12,684 nt of DNA from an uncultured Flavobacteriales bacterium (GTDB lineage: Bacteria; Bacteroidota; Bacteroidia; Flavobacteriales_D; Sanyastnellaceae). A program made the position numbers and the translations under genes. The stretch is from contig CALBSW010000198.1 in NCBI GenBank assembly GCA_937967465.1, positions 1 through 12,684 of the forward strand. The letters are read 5' to 3'. Shown here in pieces: positions 1-6,111 of the stretch. Each line of letters opens with the position of its first letter. The first letter of the stretch is position 1. A model generated the notes under the pieces. That model worked only from the letters and a program-made list of their open reading frames with translations, ran no database searches and had not been told where the DNA came from.

Positions 1-309
1 CGGCGCCATCTTCGATTGTGGGTGTGACGGCATTCCCGCCGGAGACTGCGACTGCAACGGCAACCAGCTCGATGCGCTCGGCGTCTGCGGCGGCGATTGC
101 ACCGCGGATCTCGACGGCGACGGACTCTGCGACGATGTCGACGACTGTGTCGGCAACTATGACGCCTGTGGCATCTGCAACGGGCCCGGCGCCATCTTCG
201 ATTGTGGGTGTGACGGCATTCCCGCCGGAGACTGCGACTGCGACGGCAACCAGCTCGACGCCCTCGGCGTCTGCGGCGGCGATTGCACCGCGGATCTCGA
301 CGGCGACGG
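1..309 (+). repeat. Tandem 186-bp coding repeat (about 1.7 copies visible)
   Basis: Bases 1-123 recur almost exactly at 187-309, an offset of 186 bp or 62 codons, with only a few substitutions (for example AAC to GAC, GATGCG to GACGCC). The period is a multiple of three, so the frame is kept. The near identity at DNA level suggests recent duplication or gene conversion and that more copies lie to the left. Confidence 0.9.
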
Positions 310-670
310 GATTTGCGATACGGACGAGATCCCCGGCTGCACCGACGAGAACGCCGTCAACTATGACCCATTGGCCACCGACGAAGATGGAAGCTGCAGC
401 TTCGCCGGATGCACGGACCCCACGGCCGACAACTTCAACCCTTCGGCGATCTCCGACAACACCACGTGCGCCTACACCTGCATCGGCCTCGTCGGCTGCA
501 CTTATGTCAATGCCACCAACTACGAGCCCGAAGCGACCTGCGACAACGGATCCTGTGAGTTCGTCCTCACGGTGGACGACGGCTGCATGTTTGATGTGGA
601 CGACAGTGGATTCATCGGCGCCGCCGACCTATTGATCTTCCTGCAGTACTTCGAATCCTACTGCGACTAA
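2..670 (+). CDS. Secreted Cys/Asp-rich repeat protein with dockerin-like C-terminus (3' part only)
   Basis: The frame is open from the left edge to a TAA at 668-670, so the start lies outside the window and 222 C-terminal residues are visible. The first half holds two copies of a 62-residue Cys/Gly/Asp-rich unit (motifs DCGCDG, CGGDC, DLDGDG), with acidic DxDxDG-like loops of the calcium-binding type. Next come three degenerate repeats beginning GCT (GCTDENAVNYDP, GCTDPTADNFNP, GCTYVNATNYEP) with paired Cys, a pattern seen in large secreted or surface proteins of marine Flavobacteriales. The last ~30 residues (DVDDSGFIGAADLLIFLQYF then Cys) resemble one dockerin/EF-hand unit, as often found at the end of such exported proteins. 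The enzymatic or adhesive part, if any, is outside the window. Function unknown; cell-surface or secreted location is inferred from composition and family. Confidence 0.85.
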   Translation, partial: GAIFDCGCDGIPAGDCDCNGNQLDALGVCGGDCTADLDGDGLCDDVDDCVGNYDACGICNGPGAIFDCGCDGIPAGDCDCDGNQLDALGVCGGDCTADLDGDGICDTDEIPGCTDENAVNYDPLATDEDGSCSFAGCTDPTADNFNPSAISDNTTCAYTCIGLVGCTYVNATNYEPEATCDNGSCEFVLTVDDGCMFDVDDSGFIGAADLLIFLQYFESYCD

Positions 671-698
671 GCGCATCCAGGGCCCGCGAAATTGGCTG

Positions 699-728
699 TT
701 GGGTAGATGAGGATTCCCGCTATCTTTG
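699..728 (+). promoter_or_regulatory. Bacteroidota-type promoter of tRNA-His
   Basis: TTG at 699-701 and TATCTTTG at 721-728 are separated by 19 bp. This matches the Bacteroidota housekeeping sigma consensus (TTG, 17-20 bp, TAnnTTTG). The -7 element ends 12 bp before the tRNA 5' end, as expected for a short precursor leader. Confidence 0.85.
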
Positions 729-740
729 CCGGCCCATACG

Positions 741-814
741 GTGGCTATAGCTCAGTTGGTTAGAGCGCTTGATTGTGGTTCAAGAGGTCGTCGGTTCAAT
801 TCCGATTAGCCACC
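741..814 (+). tRNA. tRNA-His (anticodon GTG)
   Basis: A full cloverleaf can be drawn: acceptor GTGGCTA (741-747) with TAGCCAC (807-813); D arm from GCTC with the loop AGTTGGTTA; anticodon stem CTTGA (768-772) with TCAAG (780-784), loop TTGTGGT, anticodon GTG at 775-777; T loop TTCAATT. G at 740 and C at 814 form the extra G-1:C73 pair diagnostic of tRNA-His, which supports the identity independently of the anticodon. No CCA is encoded. A consensus promoter precedes it and a terminator follows, so it is a single-gene transcription unit. Confidence 0.97.
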
Positions 815-822
815 CGAAGCAG

Positions 823-852
823 AACGCCCGGTCCATTGGATCGGGCGTTTTT
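823..852 (+). terminator. Rho-independent terminator after tRNA-His
   Basis: AACGCCCG (823-830) pairs with CGGGCGTT (842-849) around an 11-nt loop and runs into five T (848-852). It lies 9 bp after the tRNA. On the minus strand the same stem is followed only by a weak T-rich stretch, so it might also partly stop bshB1 transcripts arriving from the right. Confidence 0.88.
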
Positions 853-890
853 CGTGTCTCATCCTTTAGAACAGGATTGGGCCTTGGCAC

Positions 891-1646
891 TCAGACCAAG
901 TGAGACAGGTCGGAGATTCCCAAGGGCGTCTGGGATTCGAATCCCTCTCCGCTGGTCACGCCGATGTAGCGCCCCATGGTGATGTCCCTGCCCCGCACGA
1001 CCGCCATGAACTCCGGCGTGGAAATCGGGGTGGCGAGTTCCGACGCACTGGGCACATCGGGTGGTGCCGCATCCGGTGTGAAGAACTGGGAACTGTAACA
1101 CGCGATGGCCGCATACTTGGCCTCCTCAGCCCCGGTGATGTCCACCACGATGGACGGCTCGCGGAAACGGTCCTGGATGTAATGCAGGACGTGGGCTGGG
1201 CGATGGGCGGCATGGGAAGTCCCGTCCGCCTCTTGCGTTTCAATGCGGGCGAGGCCGGCGAGAAAACAGGCGCGGTGCACGAATTCAGCGGCACGGCCAT
1301 GGTCGGTGTGCCGGTCAAACAGGGCATTGGCCAACACGGTGCGCGGGCGGTGTCGGCGGATGGCACCGATGAGGGCGAGGATGACCCGCTCATCATCATC
1401 CGGCAGGCCATCGCGCAACCGAAGGTTTTCGCGCACGGCCAAGCCGAGCTTTTCTGCCGCAGCGGCGGCCTCCTGATCGCGGAGGTCGGCAGACCCTCGC
1501 GTACCGAGTTCGCCACGCGTCAAATCCACGATGCCCGTTCGCTTGCCCTGACGGGCCGCTTGCACGAGGGTTCCACCTGCGCTCAGTTCAACATCGTCGG
1601 GGTGGACACCAAAAGCGAGGATGTCCAGAAAATCAGCAGCCGCCAT
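891..1646 (-). CDS. bshB1: BshB1, bacillithiol biosynthesis deacetylase
   Basis: 251 residues, full length for the PIG-L/LmbE-type deacetylase BshB1. The family removes the acetyl group from GlcNAc-malate to give GlcN-malate, the second step of bacillithiol synthesis in the cytoplasm. Visible signatures: AFGVHPDDVELSAGGT at residues 11-26 (zinc site H15, D18; D17 expected as general base), TRGELGTRG at 43-51, and HTDHGRA from residue 113 with H116 as the expected third zinc ligand. The ATG at 1646 places the HPDD motif at the usual distance from the N-terminus. It starts 24 bp after the gpx stop on the same strand, so the two are probably one transcript. BshB1 is typical of Bacteroidota. Bacillithiol-S-conjugate amidase (BshB2/Bca) is a relative, but the motifs fit BshB1 better. 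Confidence 0.93.
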   Translation of the reverse strand: MAAADFLDILAFGVHPDDVELSAGGTLVQAARQGKRTGIVDLTRGELGTRGSADLRDQEAAAAAEKLGLAVRENLRLRDGLPDDDERVILALIGAIRRHRPRTVLANALFDRHTDHGRAAEFVHRACFLAGLARIETQEADGTSHAAHRPAHVLHYIQDRFREPSIVVDITGAEEAKYAAIACYSSQFFTPDAAPPDVPSASELATPISTPEFMAVVRGRDITMGRYIGVTSGEGFESQTPLGISDLSHLV

Positions 1647-1670
1647 GAAGCGGAAGTTCGGCAGGAATGC

Positions 1671-2276
1671 TCAGTTGCCCGAGGCAAAGGCGACAATCTC
1701 CTGCCCCATCGGATCTGCACCCGACTTCAAAGAGGACACGAGTCGGCCTTCCGCGTCAACGAGAAATTTGTGGAAGTTCCACCCCACTTTGTGATCGCCG
1801 ACACCGTTCTGGGCCGCGTTGCACAGCCAAGCGTAGACAGGGTGCTGCCCGTCTCCTTTGACATCCACCTTGGACATCATCTGAAACGACACCCCATAAT
1901 TCTTGGTGCAGAACTCGGCAATCTCCCCAGCACTGCCCGGCTCCTGACGGCCAAACTGGTTGCACGGGAAACCCAGGATGACGAATTCCTCGCCACCGTG
2001 CGCCTCGTGCAGGGCCTGCAACTTCTTGTATTGCGGGGTGTAGCCGCAGCGGCTCGCCGTATTGACAATCAGCACGCGCTTCCCTTCAAGTTGAGCAAAA
2101 TCGAAGTTGGCGCCGTCGAGCGTGGTGGCGGACAGGGCATGGAAGTCGGACATGGATGCTGTCGGAGTGTAATGAACCTCGGAACCGCCGAGCAAGGCGC
2201 CTTTGTACATCGTGAATGCAGCCAGGCTGATGAGGGCGACAATGGCGAGGGCAATGGACATGAGGGTACGCTTCAT
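1671..2276 (-). CDS. gpx: Membrane-anchored glutathione-peroxidase-family thiol peroxidase
   Basis: 201 residues from the ATG at 2276. Residues 4-24 are a hydrophobic signal anchor with no lipobox Cys, so the catalytic domain is probably outside the inner membrane. The domain shows the GPx tetrad: C77 in NTASRCGYT, Q111 in GFPCNQFGRQEPG, and W166-N167 in GWNFHKFLV. The peroxidatic residue is Cys, not selenocysteine. C123 in AEFCTKNYG sits where thioredoxin-dependent GPx enzymes (yeast Gpx3 type) carry the resolving Cys, so thioredoxin or another dithiol is the likelier reductant than glutathione. The frame stays open upstream to 2369 with other ATGs (2339, 2324). The 2276 start is chosen because it gives a normal MKR...hydrophobic N-terminus. 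It precedes bshB1 by 24 bp, which suggests a joint thiol-redox role. Confidence 0.9.
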   Translation of the reverse strand: MKRTLMSIALAIVALISLAAFTMYKGALLGGSEVHYTPTASMSDFHALSATTLDGANFDFAQLEGKRVLIVNTASRCGYTPQYKKLQALHEAHGGEEFVILGFPCNQFGRQEPGSAGEIAEFCTKNYGVSFQMMSKVDVKGDGQHPVYAWLCNAAQNGVGDHKVGWNFHKFLVDAEGRLVSSLKSGADPMGQEIVAFASGN

Positions 2277-2351
2277 GGCAAGGGAACAGAAAGAAAGGCG
2301 CGCAAGTTCTTCCGCACGGCCCATTTGGCCATGGCGCATGGAAATCCATGC

Positions 2352-2382
2352 AAAAAAGAAGCGCCCCACGGAGGGGCGCTTC
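2352..2382 (-). terminator. Strong rho-independent terminator read on the minus strand
   Basis: A perfect 10-bp stem, GAAGCGCCCC (2358-2367) with GGGGCGCTTC (2373-2382), closes a 5-nt loop. On the minus strand it runs directly into six T (plus-strand A at 2352-2357). On the plus strand no T run follows. No minus-strand gene lies just to its right, where crtI is divergent. It therefore ends either a small RNA or a gpx leader started within about 2383-2590. A second hairpin, GCATGG-4 nt-CCATGC (2336-2351), abuts it on the gpx side. Confidence 0.85.
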
Positions 2383-2392
2383 AGGCAATTGG

Positions 2393-2471
2393 AAAAAACC
2401 TCATCATGCTTGGGATTGGCCTTGCAGGTTGTGGTTTCACAATGGAAACGAGCAAAGGCCCCTCAAGGTTT
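2393..2471 (-). ncRNA. Candidate structured RNA or gpx leader upstream of the minus-strand terminator
   Basis: This noncoding segment can fold as an interrupted rod. AAACCT 2396-2401 pairs with AGGTTT 2466-2471; GGG 2412-2414 with CCT 2461-2463; GGCC-TT-GC 2418-2425 with GC-AA-A-GGCC 2452-2460 (one bulged base); and GTTTC 2434-2438 (allowing one register choice) with GAAAC 2445-2449. The minus-strand terminator follows at 2382-2352, giving a transcript of roughly 120-200 nt depending on the start. The pairing is symmetric, so the terminator is what indicates the strand. No convincing TAnnTTTG promoter was found for it. It could be a stand-alone small RNA (6S-like rods are one possibility) or an attenuating gpx leader. 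Boundaries are approximate. Confidence 0.3.
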
Positions 2472-2494
2472 CGGCTCAAGGCGGATTTATTTAT

Positions 2495-2549
2495 CCCGAA
2501 TTCGGGTTGTTGATGACCGATAATCGGTACCTTATTCCAGAATCTGGAA
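2495..2549. promoter_or_regulatory. Cluster of three perfect palindromes (candidate operators) upstream of crtI
   Basis: Three perfect inverted repeats lie side by side: CCCGAATTCGGG (2495-2506), ACCGATAATCGGT (2516-2528) and TTCCAGAATCTGGAA (2535-2549). Their centres (about 2500.5, 2522, 2542) are 21.5 and 20 bp apart, close to two helical turns, so dimeric proteins bound there would face one side. The arms differ in sequence, so they need not bind the same protein. They lie 42-96 bp before the crtI ATG, which fits control of the carotenoid operon. As RNA hairpins they would be weak because their centres are only 0-1 nt. Confidence 0.45.
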
Positions 2550-2580
2550 GGCGAACACTTCGTCCCTCCGGGTTGTTGAT
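2503..2580 (+). repeat. 12-bp direct repeat flanking the candidate crtI promoter
   Basis: CGGGTTGTTGAT occurs at 2503-2514 and again at 2569-2580, 66 bp apart, and the following bases are also similar (GACCGA and AGCGGA). The second copy ends 10 bp before the crtI ATG at 2591. Each copy holds TTG triplets usable as a -33 element. Confidence 0.7.
2507..2535 (+). promoter_or_regulatory. Candidate promoter of the carotenoid operon
   Basis: TTG at 2507-2509, an 18-bp spacer, and TACCTTAT at 2528-2535 give six of eight matches to the TAnnTTTG -7 element counting the free positions. The palindrome 2516-2528 fills the spacer, an arrangement known from MerR-family-controlled promoters. It is the best plus-strand candidate in the region but is clearly weaker than the tRNA-His promoter, so it may need an activator or may not be the real one. 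Confidence 0.35.
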
Positions 2581-2590
2581 AGCGGACATC

Positions 2591-4129
2591 ATGACCCAAC
2601 AGCCCAAAGCCCAACTCGACGTCGCGGTCATCGGCTCCGGATTTGCCGGACTCGCGGCAGCCACCACCCTGGCCAGTCGAGGTCTGAACGTGACCATTTT
2701 CGAACGCCACGACCACGCAGGTGGCCGGGCCCGTCGTTTCGAAGCAGAAGGGTTCCGTTTCGACATGGGACCCAGCTGGTACTGGATGCCGGACGTCTTT
2801 GATCGGTATTTCGCCCAATTCAACAAGAAGGTGTCGGACCTGTACGACCTCGTTCGCCTCGACCCCTCCTACCGCGTTGAATTCGAGGAAGGGCCGTTCG
2901 ATGTTCCCGCAGGAACCGACGCTTTGGCCGCGGCGTTCGAGGCCATCGAACCCGGAGCCGGCCAAAAGCTGAAAGACTTTCTCGCCGAGGCCAAGGTCAA
3001 ATACGACATCGGCATGGGCCGCTTCGTCAACAAGCCCGCCCACAACGCTCTGGAATTCGCGCGGATGGACATCCTTCGGGACGCCCCGCGGCTCCAGTTG
3101 CTGCGCAGCTTCAGTGACCACGTGCGGAAGCACTTCAAAGACCCGCGGCTTGTGGAGTTGATGGAGTTCCCTGTCCTGTTTCTCGGGTCCAAGCCACAGA
3201 ATACACCCGCCCTGTACAGCCTGATGAACTACGCCGACACTGCGCTGGGCACCTGGTACCCCATGGGCGGGATGCACCGCATCGTGGACGGCATGGTCGA
3301 GGTCGCCAAGGAGCAAGGCGTTCGCTTCCAGTTCAACTGTCAAGTGGAAGGCATCCTCGAAGAGCACGGGAAGACAGCCGGACTTCGGGTAGGCGGTGCG
3401 CTCATCCGCTGCCCCCATGTCATCGCGGCATGCGATTACCACCACGCCGAGCAGCACCTGCTGCCCAAGAAATACCGCAGGTACGACGCCAGCTACTGGG
3501 ACAAGCGCGAAATGTCGCCGAGCAGCTTGCTCTTCTACATGGGCATCAACCGCCGCATTCCCGGACTGAAGCACCACACCCTGTTTTTCGACACCCCGTT
3601 CGATGCCCACGCCGAGGAGATCTACGACCAGCCCGCCTGGCCAAAAGACCCCCTGTTTTACGTGTGCGCACCCAGTGTGACGGACCCAAGCGTGGCCCCG
3701 GAAGGGTGCGAGAACCTGTTTCTCCTGGTGCCCACCGCACCCGGCATGGCGGAAGACGCGGATGCCTGCGACCGGATTTACGGCCAGATCATGGACCGCC
3801 TGGAAGCGCGAACCGGCGTCCCGATTCGGGAGCATGTGGTGTACAAGCGTCAATACGCCCACCAACAATTCATCGCCGACTACAGCGCATTCAAAGGCAA
3901 CGCCTACGGCCTGGCCAACACCTTGAGGCAGACCGCCTTCTGGAAGCCCAAGCTCAAGTCCAAGCTCACCGGCACTTGGTTTGCCGGCCAGCTGACCACA
4001 CCCGGACCCGGAGTGCCACCGAGCATCATCAGTGGTCAGGTCGCCGCCAGCGAACTCCTCAAATCCCGAGGAATGGAAGGATTGCCAGAGACCGTCCACA
4101 TCGAACAACCCGCTGGTTTTTCGGTTTAA
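2591..4129 (+). CDS. crtI: CrtI, phytoene desaturase
   Basis: 512 residues, normal for bacterial CrtI, a FAD-dependent membrane-associated enzyme that converts 15-cis-phytoene to lycopene in four desaturations. The N-terminal Rossmann fold reads VAVIGSGFAGL at residues 11-21, with the FAD-ribose acidic residue E38 in IFERHDHAGGRAR. DMGPSWYWMP follows at 58-67. The family C-terminal signature is GTWFAGQLTTPGPGVPPSII plus SGQ. The ATG at 2591 (MTQQPKAQLD) puts the GxGxxG motif at residue 15. The frame is open further upstream (ATG at 2513), but that stretch holds the palindromes and gives no family-like sequence. It is the first gene of the operon, and crtB starts 13 bp after its stop. A diapophytoene desaturase (CrtN) is unlikely beside CrtB, CruF and CrtYcd. 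Confidence 0.92.
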   Translation: MTQQPKAQLDVAVIGSGFAGLAAATTLASRGLNVTIFERHDHAGGRARRFEAEGFRFDMGPSWYWMPDVFDRYFAQFNKKVSDLYDLVRLDPSYRVEFEEGPFDVPAGTDALAAAFEAIEPGAGQKLKDFLAEAKVKYDIGMGRFVNKPAHNALEFARMDILRDAPRLQLLRSFSDHVRKHFKDPRLVELMEFPVLFLGSKPQNTPALYSLMNYADTALGTWYPMGGMHRIVDGMVEVAKEQGVRFQFNCQVEGILEEHGKTAGLRVGGALIRCPHVIAACDYHHAEQHLLPKKYRRYDASYWDKREMSPSSLLFYMGINRRIPGLKHHTLFFDTPFDAHAEEIYDQPAWPKDPLFYVCAPSVTDPSVAPEGCENLFLLVPTAPGMAEDADACDRIYGQIMDRLEARTGVPIREHVVYKRQYAHQQFIADYSAFKGNAYGLANTLRQTAFWKPKLKSKLTGTWFAGQLTTPGPGVPPSIISGQVAASELLKSRGMEGLPETVHIEQPAGFSV

Positions 4130-4142
4130 GCCATACCACAAC

Positions 4143-5075
4143 ATGAACGCCCGTCCCCCCATCGCTGAACCACACGCCCCGAGCGTGTCACCTGTGGCTC
4201 CTGCCGCAGGGCCGGTTGATGCGAACCTTCTGGACACGGGCAAACCGCTGTTCGACCACGTCTCCTTGGCCTGCAGTGCCCTGACCACCAAGGCTTACAG
4301 CACGTCGTTCAGCATGGGCATCCGCATGTTGGCCCCAGAGCTCCGCGCGCCCATTCAAGCCGTCTATGGTTTCGTCCGGTTTGCCGACGAGATCGTGGAC
4401 ACGTTTCACGACTACAACAAGCAGGTGCTGTTCGACCGTTTCGTGACGGACACCCACCGTGCCATTGAGGAACGGATTTCATTGAATCCCATCCTCAACA
4501 GTTTCCAATGGGCCTTCCATGCCTACAACATGGACATCGCTCACGTCGACAAGTTCCTCGAGTCGATGGAGCGCGACCTCGACCAAACGGCATACGACCG
4601 CGAGGGATACGATGACTACATCGTGGGCAGCGCGGAAGTGGTGGGCCTGATGTGCCTCTCCGTGTTCGTCAATGGCGATCAGGAGCAATACGACGCCCTC
4701 CTGCCCCATGCCCGCAGCCTCGGCGCCGCTTTCCAGAAAATCAACTTCCTGCGCGACCTTCAGGCCGATTGGGAGGGCCTGGGCCGCACGTATTTCCCCG
4801 GATTGGACCTCGACGCGTTCGACGCAGATGCCAAGCGGTCCATCGAAGCCGAAATCGAGCGTGACTTCGAGCATGCCCTGATCGGCATTCTCAAATTGCC
4901 CCACTCTGCCCGACTGGGGGTGTACATGGCGTACATCTACTACACACGGCTGTTCCGCAAAATCCGCCGTCTCCCCCACCACCGGGTGCTCCAAGAGCGC
5001 ATTCGCATCCCGAACCGCCAGAAGGTGGCCTTGTTGATGGGATCCTACCTCCGTCACCAGTTCAATCTGCTCTGA
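4143..5075 (+). CDS. crtB: CrtB, phytoene synthase
   Basis: 310 residues. CrtB condenses two GGPP head to head to 15-cis-phytoene, the committed C40 carotenoid step, at the cytoplasmic membrane face. Both Mg-binding Asp-rich motifs of the squalene/phytoene synthase family are present: DEIVD at residues 82-86 (after VYGFVRFA) and NFLRDLQAD at 201-209, continuing into the conserved GRTYFPG. SMERDLDQTAYD at 141-152 is also typical. The first ~35 residues are a Pro/Ala-rich extension without recognisable domain. The ATG at 4143 is chosen because upstream codons overlap the end of crtI. The stop is 2 bp before the next start, so translation is probably coupled. The GGPP synthase that feeds it is not in this window. 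Confidence 0.95.
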   Translation: MNARPPIAEPHAPSVSPVAPAAGPVDANLLDTGKPLFDHVSLACSALTTKAYSTSFSMGIRMLAPELRAPIQAVYGFVRFADEIVDTFHDYNKQVLFDRFVTDTHRAIEERISLNPILNSFQWAFHAYNMDIAHVDKFLESMERDLDQTAYDREGYDDYIVGSAEVVGLMCLSVFVNGDQEQYDALLPHARSLGAAFQKINFLRDLQADWEGLGRTYFPGLDLDAFDADAKRSIEAEIERDFEHALIGILKLPHSARLGVYMAYIYYTRLFRKIRRLPHHRVLQERIRIPNRQKVALLMGSYLRHQFNLL

Positions 5076-5077
5076 CC

Positions 5078-5587
5078 ATGGTCCAGCACTGGGGTGCATG
5101 GCTCCTCGTTCTTGGGTCGTGGACGGCCTCGGTGGCACAAGCGCCTTGCGATGCCTTGCTGGAATTGAGGACCGCTTATCTCGGACACAGCACACTGGAA
5201 CAGGCGATGGACAGCAAGGCGCTGGCTGAATCCCACCTCGCCGGAGCGACCGGCACCTGCGCCGTGGTCATCGAAGCCCACCGCTGGGTCTCCTTGGCCC
5301 GCAGCGCAGATTTCGGATTGAACCCCGCAAGCAAACTCAGCCGCCTCAACGAAGGACTGTCCGAAATCGACGACCTCGTCGCTCAGCACCCAGACCTCGA
5401 TGTCCTGCGGGCACTGAGACTCTCGGTGACGGGCACGGCGCCCCAATGGCTGGGGGTCGATGACGACTGGAAGGAGGACCTCGCCGCGTTGCAGCGTCTT
5501 CTCGCTGCGGAACATTGGGCGGAAAGCCCGAAATTTTCGGCGTGGATGGCCGATTTGGCGGAACAGATCAAACGAGAACGAACATGA
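5078..5587 (+). CDS. Unknown secreted/periplasmic protein inside the carotenoid operon
   Basis: 169 residues with a clear signal peptide: hydrophobic stretch to about residue 20, then SVAQA as likely cleavage site before P23. The mature part is mostly predicted helical, with two Cys (C24, C61) that could form a disulfide. Recognisable-looking motifs are NPASKLSRLNEG at 82-93, LRALRLSVTG at 110-119 and PQWLG at 122-126. The helix-rich, TPR-like spacing resembles small exported proteins I recall from Flavobacteriia, but I cannot name a family or function. It starts 2 bp after crtB and its TGA overlaps the idi ATG (ATGA), so it is translationally locked into the operon. A role in carotenoid handling at the cell envelope is inference from position only. 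Confidence 0.85.
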   Translation: MVQHWGAWLLVLGSWTASVAQAPCDALLELRTAYLGHSTLEQAMDSKALAESHLAGATGTCAVVIEAHRWVSLARSADFGLNPASKLSRLNEGLSEIDDLVAQHPDLDVLRALRLSVTGTAPQWLGVDDDWKEDLAALQRLLAAEHWAESPKFSAWMADLAEQIKRERT

Positions 5588-6111
5588 ACGACGTCGCAGA
5601 GGAGCAGGTGGTGCTCGTCAACACACTGGATGAGCCCCAAGGCACCATGGAGAAAATGGCGGCCCACGAACAAGGCGTTCTGCACCGTGCATTCAGCGTG
5701 TTCATTCTCAACAGCCGGGGAGAATTGCTGCTCCAGCAACGCGCCCACCACAAATACCACAGCGGTGGCCTTTGGACGAACACGTGCTGCAGCCACCCGC
5801 GCCAAGGCGAAGAAGTCATCGACGCGGGCATCCGTCGGCTGCAGGAAGAGATGGGCATGCGCTGCCAACTCTCAAAGGGGTTTGACTTCATCTACCGAAG
5901 CGAGTTTTCGGATGGATTGATCGAACACGAGTTCGACCATGTCCTCTTTGGGCGGAGCGATGTGCCACCGGTGCCCAACCCCGACGAAGTGGCCGACACC
6001 AAGTACGTCGATTTCGCATCGCTCCGGGCCGACATGGCCGCCCATCCGGAACACTACACCACGTGGTTCCGCATCTGTTTCGAACGCGCGGCGGAGCACC
6101 TCGGCAAGTGA
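5584..6111 (+). CDS. idi: Idi, type 1 isopentenyl-diphosphate delta-isomerase
   Basis: 175 residues, the usual length of bacterial type 1 (Nudix-fold) Idi, which interconverts IPP and DMAPP in the cytoplasm and so supplies the allylic primer for GGPP. Motifs: H28 and H34 (KMAAHEQGVLHRAF) as metal ligands, catalytic C69 and H71 in WTNTCCSHP, the Nudix-like RRLQEEMG at 84-91, and E114/E116 in LIEHEFDHV. These match E. coli Idi C67, H69, E114 and E116. The ATG at 5584 overlaps the previous stop by 4 bp. The stop overlaps the GTG start of crtD. Confidence 0.96.
   Translation: MNDVAEEQVVLVNTLDEPQGTMEKMAAHEQGVLHRAFSVFILNSRGELLLQQRAHHKYHSGGLWTNTCCSHPRQGEEVIDAGIRRLQEEMGMRCQLSKGFDFIYRSEFSDGLIEHEFDHVLFGRSDVPPVPNPDEVADTKYVDFASLRADMAAHPEHYTTWFRICFERAAEHLGK

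Noticed and set aside
18..635. 205-codon frame overlapping the Cys-rich repeat protein
   Set aside because: Thr/Ser/Ala-only composition from an out-of-frame reading of repeats. The frame ending at 670 gives Cys and Asp motifs and a dockerin-like end.
871..887. Small hairpin ATCCT-7 nt-AGGAT after bshB1
   Set aside because: Only five base pairs and no T run on either strand, so not a credible terminator.
900..2513. 537-codon open frame on the plus strand opposite bshB1 and gpx
   Set aside because: Both opposite-strand genes have complete family motifs, and this frame has none and crosses the intergenic terminator.
2406..2513. 35-codon plus-strand ORF with a lipobox-like LAGC near its start
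   Set aside because: The hydrophobic part is far too short for a lipoprotein signal, there is no start signal, and it overlaps the foldable RNA segment.
2513..2590. Upstream ATG that would extend CrtI by 26 residues
   Set aside because: The extension lies over the palindromes and direct repeat and adds sequence unlike CrtI N-termini. The ATG at 2591 gives normal motif spacing.
2381..4291. 636-codon open frame on the minus strand opposite crtI
   Set aside because: It is the antisense of crtI with no recognisable motif and low-complexity Gly/Val/His content typical of high-GC shadows. Its stop falling at the minus-strand terminator is probably coincidence.
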